DNA from: G020354945 sp964570585
GTDB lineage: Bacteria; Omnitrophota; Gorgyraeia; JABMRG01; JAFGKX01
NCBI GenBank assembly: GCA_964570585.1
Contig: CAZMYR010000015.1
Location: 1-35,469 of the forward strand
Direction: 5' to 3'
Length of the DNA: 35,469 nucleotides
A program made the position numbers and the translations under genes. Below, in pieces: positions 30,564 to 35,469 of the stretch (positions within the stretch are counted from its first letter, which is position 1; every line of letters begins with the position of its first letter). Below the pieces are notes generated by a model, which saw only the letters and a program-made list of their open reading frames with translations, had not been told where the DNA came from and searched no databases.

Positions 30564-30575
30564 GGCGGTTCTGTA

Positions 30576-31298
30576 TTATAACTCTAATTTCAATACTTCC
30601 TTTTGCTTCCTGACAAGCTTCTCTATGCCCTTTTTGGCCAGCTCAAGCATATGGTCCATATCCGTCTTTGTAAACGGCCCGCCTTCTGCCGTTCCTTGAA
30701 TCTCTATGAATTTGCCTTTCTCTGTCATTACTATATTCATATCTACATCTGCCTGCGAATCTTCTCTATATGTCAAATCTAACATAATCTTCCCGTTGAC
30801 AATGCCCGCACTTACGGATGCAACGTAGTCGGCCAATGGCAAATTTTCAATAAGGCCGTCTTTGCGCATTCTTCTAAGCGCATCTGCCAGGGCTATGAAA
30901 GACCCGGTAACGCTTGCAGCGCGAGTTCCGCCATCTCCCTGGACAACATCGCAATCTATCCATATAGTTCGTTCGCCTAAAACAGAGGTATCGACCACAG
31001 CTCTTAAACTGCGGCCTATCAATCTCTGTATCTCCTGGGTCCTTCCTCCTATTTTACCGCGCGAAGACTCACGAGGTGTGCGCCTCTTGCATGAACGCGG
31101 AAGCATGCCATATTCAGCGGTGACCCAGCCTTTACCCGAATTTTTTAAAAAGGATGGCACACCATCAATTACCGAAGCCGAACAGATTACTTTTGTATTT
31201 CCCATCTCTATTAAGCAGGAACCTTCTGCATATTTTAAGAAATCTTTTTTTAGGGTAACTTTTCTTAAACCTTGATTTCCGCGACCATCATCTCTCAT
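30576..31298 (-). CDS. rph: Ribonuclease PH
   Basis: RNase PH is a phosphorolytic 3'-5' exoribonuclease that trims tRNA precursors. The 240 aa protein is full length. Family motifs are GNTKVICSASVIDGVPSFLK, GWVTAEYGMLPRSCKRRTPRE, the phosphate-binding stretch with REDSQADVDMNIVMT, and the GTAEGGPFTK end. The ATG at 31298 has a strong AGAGGAGAT site. It lies downstream of the queuosine-precursor genes with a 33-nt gap. Full length is notable only because some common laboratory strains carry a broken rph. Confidence 0.97.
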   Translation of the reverse strand: MRDDGRGNQGLRKVTLKKDFLKYAEGSCLIEMGNTKVICSASVIDGVPSFLKNSGKGWVTAEYGMLPRSCKRRTPRESSRGKIGGRTQEIQRLIGRSLRAVVDTSVLGERTIWIDCDVVQGDGGTRAASVTGSFIALADALRRMRKDGLIENLPLADYVASVSAGIVNGKIMLDLTYREDSQADVDMNIVMTEKGKFIEIQGTAEGGPFTKTDMDHMLELAKKGIEKLVRKQKEVLKLEL

Positions 31299-31331
31299 CT
31301 GTTATCTCCTCTATTAGCATCGCTAAATGTT

Positions 31332-31730
31332 TCAACCCTTCCTCCATTCCCTTGTTACCGTAGTTTTTATTCCGCCACGGATATTAAATGTGGCAGTTAT
31401 TTGCACCCAGCGCGGCCTGCAAGCTGACACAAAATCATCTAAAATCTTATTTGTCACATGCTCGTGAAAAATTCCTATATCCCGATAATAGTGCAAATAG
31501 AGTTTAAAAGATTTTAATTCCACACATAATTTATCGGGAATATATCCGATAATTATATTCGCGAAATCAGGAAGTCCTGTCTTAGGGCATATGCAGGTAA
31601 ACTCCGTAGTTTCTAAATGAACTGTATAGTCCTTATCCGGATATTTATTTCTAAATGTGTCTATTTTTGGAGTTTTCAACTTTCTTATATTTTCCTGTAA
31701 ACCTTCGTAGGAACTTTTCTTTTTAGCCAT
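31332..31730 (-). CDS. queF: NADPH-dependent preQ0 reductase (7-cyano-7-deazaguanine reductase)
   Basis: QueF reduces the nitrile preQ0 to the amine preQ1, in the short unimodular (YkvM-like) form. The catalytic cysteine C48 is in CICPKTGLPDFA, and the QueF motif ELKSFKLY is present. I start at the ATG at 31730 (MAKKKSSYEGL), 2 nt after the queE stop, with GGGAG about 10 bases upstream. The frame extending to 31805 would lie over the queE end. The product is 132 aa. It completes GTP-derived preQ1 synthesis with queD, queC and queE; folE, tgt and queA are not in the window. Confidence 0.95.
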   Translation of the reverse strand: MAKKKSSYEGLQENIRKLKTPKIDTFRNKYPDKDYTVHLETTEFTCICPKTGLPDFANIIIGYIPDKLCVELKSFKLYLHYYRDIGIFHEHVTNKILDDFVSACRPRWVQITATFNIRGGIKTTVTREWRKG

Positions 31731-31732
31731 CT

Positions 31733-32422
31733 TTATCGTACTCCCATAATCTTCTGCGTCTGCGGGATAACCAAAACATTTTTTAAAAATTTTAACGCAT
31801 AACACTGTAATCTGTGTAATCTCTCTGCGCTAATTAGCACCGTCTTCCCATTCATTGCCGGTTGTATCACAAGAGGTATTCTGGCATCTATTTTTCTTAG
31901 CAAAGACACCGCTTTCTTAAAATCACCTATTTTTAATTTTTTAGATACAACAGTCTTTACGAAAATATTTTTATTGCTGGCAATTTTTATAAAATCTAAA
32001 TGTTCTCTCCAGCAAGGCCTTCCTTTAGTTACGCTCGGTAATTTTATATCTGCTGAAATGACATCAATATATTTTAATATGCTTTTTAGATTCTCAGGCA
32101 GCGTAGTGTTTGTTTCTAAATAAATTTTGAATTTAAACTTCTCCAATTTAGGTAATAATTCCTTCAAAAACCTGGTTTGCAAAAGCGGCTCGCCGCCTGT
32201 TAATGAAATGGTCTTATGCCTTATATCTCTATTTAACATTTTTATTTTTGAAATAATATTTTTGGCATCAAGTTTAACAGATCTGGTATATTTGGGCACA
32301 TCGCAGAAGTTACAATTTAAATTGCAGTTATTAAACCTGATAAAGATTTGTCTCTCTCCAATATATGGTCCTTCTCCTTGAATAGAGGAGAATATCTCAA
32401 GTATATCAACGGTTTTATCCAT
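31733..32422 (-). CDS. queE: 7-carboxy-7-deazaguanine synthase (radical SAM)
   Basis: QueE is a radical SAM enzyme that contracts the ring of carboxy-tetrahydropterin to 7-carboxy-7-deazaguanine. The [4Fe-4S] cysteines C33, C37 and C40 are in NNCNLNCNFCD (CX3CX2C). The N-terminal IFSSIQGEGPYIGERQIFIRF and the SAM-binding LTGGEPLLQ are typical. The length of 229 aa is normal. Its ATG overlaps the queC stop by one base (TAATG), and it ends 2 nt before queF, so the four que genes form one coupled unit. Confidence 0.95.
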   Translation of the reverse strand: MDKTVDILEIFSSIQGEGPYIGERQIFIRFNNCNLNCNFCDVPKYTRSVKLDAKNIISKIKMLNRDIRHKTISLTGGEPLLQTRFLKELLPKLEKFKFKIYLETNTTLPENLKSILKYIDVISADIKLPSVTKGRPCWREHLDFIKIASNKNIFVKTVVSKKLKIGDFKKAVSLLRKIDARIPLVIQPAMNGKTVLISAERLHRLQCYALKFLKNVLVIPQTQKIMGVR

Positions 32423-33075
32423 TACAACAGGGGATCTTTTATTCCTGCTTGATTAAATCCTTTTGCCCGGATGAGGCAAGAGGCACATTTTCCGCAAGGC
32501 CTCTTACCGCCGCCATAACAAGACCAGGTTAGTTCCAATGGCACGCTGAGTCTTCTGGCAGTCTTTATTATCCGGACCTTGGTCTTGTTCTCAAGGGGTG
32601 CTACAATTTTAAATAAATTGCCGGCTGCAGCAGATTTTGTGCCTTTATTAACAGCTCTCTGGAATGCCTTAAGAAATTCACTTTTGCAATCGGGATAGTT
32701 GCTATAATCGATTTGATTGGTTCCGATAATAATGGTGTTGGCCTTTCTGCTTTCTGCAAAAGATACAGCAAAGCTCAAAAATATAATATTTCGCGCAGGC
32801 ACATAAGTTGCCGGGATAGACTTTGATATTTTAGGCCTTGCTAACGAAATCTGCCTGTTAACAAGTGGGCTGCCTTCTCCGGCAAGAACAATTCTTAATA
32901 CTTTGTACTCGCATCCGGCTTTTTGGGCAATCAATTTTGCCTGATTTATCTCCTTTTTATGGCGCTGGCCATAATCAAATATCAAGCAGAGGCATTTATA
33001 ACCTTTTCCCTTAGCCCAGAAAAGCGCTGTTGTAGAATCTATACCTCCGGATAATAGGACAATCGCTTTTTTCAT
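32422..33075 (-). CDS. queC: 7-cyano-7-deazaguanine synthase
   Basis: QueC converts 7-carboxy-7-deazaguanine to preQ0 with ATP and ammonia. The PP-loop SGGIDS is at 9-14. The C-terminal zinc cysteines are in SCYGGGKRPCGKCASCLIRAKGF. Family motifs YVPARNIIFLSFAVSFAE and IIIGTNQIDYSNYPDC are present. The start overlaps the queD stop by 4 nt (ATGA) and the end overlaps queE by one base. Confidence 0.97.
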   Translation of the reverse strand: MKKAIVLLSGGIDSTTALFWAKGKGYKCLCLIFDYGQRHKKEINQAKLIAQKAGCEYKVLRIVLAGEGSPLVNRQISLARPKISKSIPATYVPARNIIFLSFAVSFAESRKANTIIIGTNQIDYSNYPDCKSEFLKAFQRAVNKGTKSAAAGNLFKIVAPLENKTKVRIIKTARRLSVPLELTWSCYGGGKRPCGKCASCLIRAKGFNQAGIKDPLL

Positions 33076-33452
33076 GATTCATCTTCAGCACTATAACTGG
33101 CGCAGGAGGTGGGCGTTTCCCATACAGAAACCTTTTTTAAATTTGCTTGATTTTTTGTAAGTTTTCTGAGTTTATCAAATATAAACTTCGCTATGAGTTC
33201 AGAGGTGGGATTATTCTTTTTAAAAAAGTTTATTCTGTTTAAATTTTTATGGTCAAGTTCTTTTAATATTTTCTCCAGGAGCCTCTTGGCGACCTTAAAA
33301 TCTAAAACTAAACCTATTTTGTTAAGATCGCTTTTGGTAAATACGGCTTGAACTCTCCAGTTGTGCCCGTGTAAACTTTCACACTTACCCTTATAACCTC
33401 TTAAACGGTGGGCCGCGCTAAAATCCGATTCAACGACTATTTCGTATGCCAT
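33072..33452 (-). CDS. queD: 6-carboxy-5,6,7,8-tetrahydropterin synthase
   Basis: QueD converts dihydroneopterin triphosphate to carboxy-tetrahydropterin. The zinc histidines are H15, H28 and H30 and the catalytic cysteine is C24, in SAAHRLRGYKGKCESLHGHNW. A conserved WETPT stretch lies near the end. I start at the ATG at 33452 (MAYEIVVESDFSAAH) on homology, giving about 126 aa; a GTG at 33476 is in frame. No Shine-Dalgarno is visible. It is the first of the que genes. The 28-base palindrome 33479-33506 lies just upstream, and no preQ1 riboswitch is apparent. Confidence 0.94.
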   Translation of the reverse strand: MAYEIVVESDFSAAHRLRGYKGKCESLHGHNWRVQAVFTKSDLNKIGLVLDFKVAKRLLEKILKELDHKNLNRINFFKKNNPTSELIAKFIFDKLRKLTKNQANLKKVSVWETPTSCASYSAEDES

Positions 33453-33478
33453 TTTTAGTAACGAACAGTTATCCACAG

Positions 33479-33506
33479 GGTAAGTCGGGCTTAAGTCCGA
33501 CTTACC
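33479..33506. repeat. 28-base palindrome at the murI-queD junction
   Basis: GGTAAGTCGGGCTTAAGTCCGACTTACC is close to its own complement. It overlaps the last codons of murI and is the only such element in the amidase-murI-que block. Confidence 0.85.
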
Positions 33507-34291
33507 GTTGCGGATAACTTCCTGCCTAAAAATTCCTCTGCTATTGTTTCAAATTTATAAGGTTTATCGGTCAGGAAAATTTTTAATTTTCCTTTTCTAT
33601 TTTTATCTGAAGCAATACAGTTTTTATCCATTAATTGTTTAACGCTCAAAGCAAGTTGTTTAGCATAATCGACCAACTTTACGCGTGGGCCCATTACCTT
33701 CCTTATAGATGCTTTAAGCAAAGGGTAATGAGTGCATCCTAATATGAGCGTGTCTATAGCCCGATTTTTAAGCGGTGTTAAGTATTTCTTGATAATGTCC
33801 AGAGTTATCCCCTCCTTCAACCAGCCCTCTTCTACCAGAGGCACAAATAATGGACAGCTCTGTGCAAAAACTTTTATTGAAGGGTCTGTTCTAATTATTC
33901 TATTTTGAAATGCATTGCTATCTATGGTAGCGTTGGTGCCTATTACTCCTATGCGTTTGTTTCTTGTTAATTCCAACGCCTTTTTAGCCCCGGGCTCAAT
34001 CACACCTATTATAGGAACTTTGAATTTTTTTCTAAGTGTATTTAAGGCTAAACTTGAAGACGTGTTGCAAGCTATGATTATAAGTTTTACTTTGAATTTT
34101 AGCAAGAACAGGACATTTTGTATAGAAAATTTTATTATTGTCTTTTTAGATTTATTTCCGTAAGGGACACGAGCAGTATCGCCTAAATATACAATGTCCT
34201 CCTTCGGCAAAAATTTAATCAATTGCTTTACTGCGGTAAGGCCGCCCATACCGGAATCAAAAACTCCTATAGGTCTATTTAGATCCTTCAT
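33491..34291 (-). CDS. murI: Glutamate racemase
   Basis: MurI makes D-glutamate for peptidoglycan without a cofactor. The catalytic cysteines are C75 in IIACNTSSS and C186 in LGCTHYPLL. The N-terminal IGVFDSGMGGLTAVKQL and DTARVPYGNKS are typical. The length is 266 aa. It begins with a 4-nt overlap (ATGA) of the amidase gene, so the two cell-wall genes are coupled. Its last residues TVSRT and the TAA stop are encoded by the palindrome at 33479-33506. Confidence 0.97.
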   Translation of the reverse strand: MKDLNRPIGVFDSGMGGLTAVKQLIKFLPKEDIVYLGDTARVPYGNKSKKTIIKFSIQNVLFLLKFKVKLIIIACNTSSSLALNTLRKKFKVPIIGVIEPGAKKALELTRNKRIGVIGTNATIDSNAFQNRIIRTDPSIKVFAQSCPLFVPLVEEGWLKEGITLDIIKKYLTPLKNRAIDTLILGCTHYPLLKASIRKVMGPRVKLVDYAKQLALSVKQLMDKNCIASDKNRKGKLKIFLTDKPYKFETIAEEFLGRKLSATVSRT

Positions 34292-35400
34292 CTAGGCCTG
34301 GTAAATCCATCCGTTTTCTCATAGTGATGTTTATATAGAAGTATTCCGTCTGCTATGGCTTTGGCTAATCTCTGCTGGAAATTTTTGTCTTTTAATTTCA
34401 TTGCTTCTTTTCTATTAGAAAGAAACCCCACCTCAACCAGCACCGACGGCATCTGAGCGCCCTTTAATACATAAAACCTGGCTCCTTTAACTCCTCTATC
34501 TCTTAAACTAAGGGGTTTAGACATTCCCCGCCCTATGCATTTAGCCAGTTCTATGGATTCCCTTCGATTTTCATCAGATAACATATCCCCCAATGTAGCT
34601 GCAACCGCTGATTTTGGCTTAAACTTATTAAAAGAAGAATCTTCATATTGTAGTGCTGCATTTTCTGCAGCAGCAGTTGCTCTTGCAAAATCATCTACTG
34701 CCTCTGATAAATAAAAGACTTCTACGCCATGAGCATATTTAGTCCTGGCAGCATTGGCATGTACGCTAATAAAAAAATCTGCTTTTTTCTCATTAGCTAT
34801 TTGGGCCCTTCTCCATAAAGAAATAAATCTGTCGCTTCTTCTTGTAAGGATTACATTTATTCCTTCTTTTTGCAAATAGCTCTTTAATCTTTTAGAAATG
34901 CTTAAAACGATATCTTTTTCTCTTATTCCTGTCGCTGATATTGCGCCGGGGTCTCTTCCTCCGTGACCCGGGTCAATAACTATGGTGCGTATTGCATATT
35001 TGCCTTTATAAGGTACGGGCCTTTTTCTTCTAACGGAAATAATGGAGGGTAAAAATAATTCTTTTAACGCCAAAGAGGCAAATGAAGCGGGGATCATAAT
35101 TTTACCTGAGTCCATTTTAACCGCAGCCGGCATCCTCTTTAGGTTATTATTTATAAGGGCTACATCGGCTCCCACGCAAAATATAGCCTTTTTGCCCTTT
35201 TTTTCTATTATGAGTTTACGTGCAATGGGATCCCAGGTGTGGTTTGCGCTATAGCTTTGAATTACTGCGCTGGCAGGAACATAGCTGACGCCATTTATAG
35301 AAAAGGTTGTATCTCTAAAAGAAACAGCTTCTTTTTTAGCAACCGTAGCACAGCCAGTTATAAAAAAGATTATTATAAATATTACAATTATTTTTTTCAT
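34288..35400 (-). CDS. N-acetylmuramoyl-L-alanine amidase, predicted lipoprotein
   Basis: This zinc amidase (Amidase_3 family) cleaves the amide bond between MurNAc and the stem peptide. The first 16 residues are a lipoprotein signal with lipobox ITGC (lipidated C17). A domain resembling the copper-amine-oxidase N-terminal/stalk type (about 28-112) precedes the catalytic domain (138-360). Zinc ligands H146 (DPGHGGRDPG), E161 and H214 (SVHANA) and catalytic E323 (VEVGFLSN) are all present. The ATG at 35400 lies only 14 bases from the end of the tmRNA gene. It overlaps murI by 4 nt. The lipobox residue after the cysteine is alanine, so outer-membrane sorting is possible. Confidence 0.93.
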   Translation of the reverse strand: MKKIIVIFIIIFFITGCATVAKKEAVSFRDTTFSINGVSYVPASAVIQSYSANHTWDPIARKLIIEKKGKKAIFCVGADVALINNNLKRMPAAVKMDSGKIMIPASFASLALKELFLPSIISVRRKRPVPYKGKYAIRTIVIDPGHGGRDPGAISATGIREKDIVLSISKRLKSYLQKEGINVILTRRSDRFISLWRRAQIANEKKADFFISVHANAARTKYAHGVEVFYLSEAVDDFARATAAAENAALQYEDSSFNKFKPKSAVAATLGDMLSDENRRESIELAKCIGRGMSKPLSLRDRGVKGARFYVLKGAQMPSVLVEVGFLSNRKEAMKLKDKNFQQRLAKAIADGILLYKHHYEKTDGFTRPR

Positions 35401-35414
35401 AATAATGGGGACTT

Positions 35415-35469
35415 TGGTGGAGGCGGCCGGTATCGAACCGGCGTCCTTGAGTGTTTAACAAAAGGCGCT
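35415..35469 (-). ncRNA. ssrA: 3' end of tmRNA (partial; cut by window edge)
   Basis: Read on the minus strand, the last 55 bases end in a T-arm (GCCGG, loop TTCGATA, CCGGC), then a seven-base acceptor strand CGCCTCC, discriminator A and an encoded CCA. GGACG directly before the T-arm is the usual form in tmRNA, and an A discriminator before CCA also fits. A tRNA cannot be fully excluded because the 5' part, the tag reading frame and the pseudoknots lie outside the window. tmRNA rescues stalled ribosomes and tags their products for ClpP-type proteases. Confidence 0.75.

Noticed and set aside
33453..33490. preQ1 riboswitch upstream of queD
   Set aside because: The spacer is only 38 bases, is occupied by the palindrome, and lacks an A-rich tail and a recognisable preQ1 aptamer.

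Overview
This window reads as a dense piece of the chromosome of a diderm (two-membrane), moderately AT-rich, probably uncultivated bacterium. It holds 35 protein genes and the 3' end of a tmRNA gene. All but one lie on the minus strand, so transcription runs from right to left. Outer-membrane logistics genes (MlaEFD-type lipid transport, LolCD lipoprotein release, an AsmA-like protein, a lipoprotein amidase) occur beside a Firmicute-style protein-arginine-kinase set (McsA, McsB, ClpC). This mix and the heavy load of short palindromic spacers would suit a candidate lineage such as Omnitrophota, but that placement is inference and needs a marker-gene tree.

Layout in transcription order (right to left). 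(1) 35469-29955: ssrA 3' end, lipoprotein amidase, murI, the preQ1 set queD-queC-queE-queF, then rph and rdgB. The genes are tightly packed, with several 1-4 nt overlaps. (2) 27677-29986: the only plus-strand gene, a large AsmA-like protein. It diverges from lysS across two back-to-back near-perfect sigma70 promoters and overlaps rdgB tail to tail. (3) 27565-22595: lysS, lolC-lolD, a class-IV aminotransferase, mcsA. (4) 22393-9282: mcsB, clpC, mlaE-mlaF-mlaD, radA, a YacL-like PIN/TRAM membrane protein, ispD, ispF, cysE, cysS, tmk. (5) 9210-67: holB, ricT, metG, a CPBP membrane protease, mtnA, thiL, tsaE, tsaB, alr.

Blocks 3-5 largely repeat three gene orders known from Bacillus (mcsA-mcsB-clpC-radA-disA-yacL-ispD-ispF-gltX-cysE-cysS; tmk-yaaQ-yaaR-holB-yaaT...metS; thiL-tsaE-tsaB). 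Here they are joined end to end, ctsR, disA and gltX are absent, and an Mla cassette is inserted between clpC and radA.

The most unusual content is non-coding. Nearly every spacer in the left 26 kb is filled by a self-complementary repeat. There is (a) a roughly 80-92 bp palindrome family with GGGACG/CGTCCC or GAGACG/CGTCTC ends; (b) inverted arrays of degenerate 9-mers; (c) inverted arrays of degenerate 7-mers; (d) two long nested palindromes and several smaller hairpins. Several elements run into coding sequence. They supply C-terminal tails and stop codons (tsaB, tmk, holB, mlaF, murI, metG) or sit in frame inside genes (holB, tsaB, lolD, probably the AsmA-like gene), much like Rickettsia palindromic elements. 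Block 1 is almost free of them.
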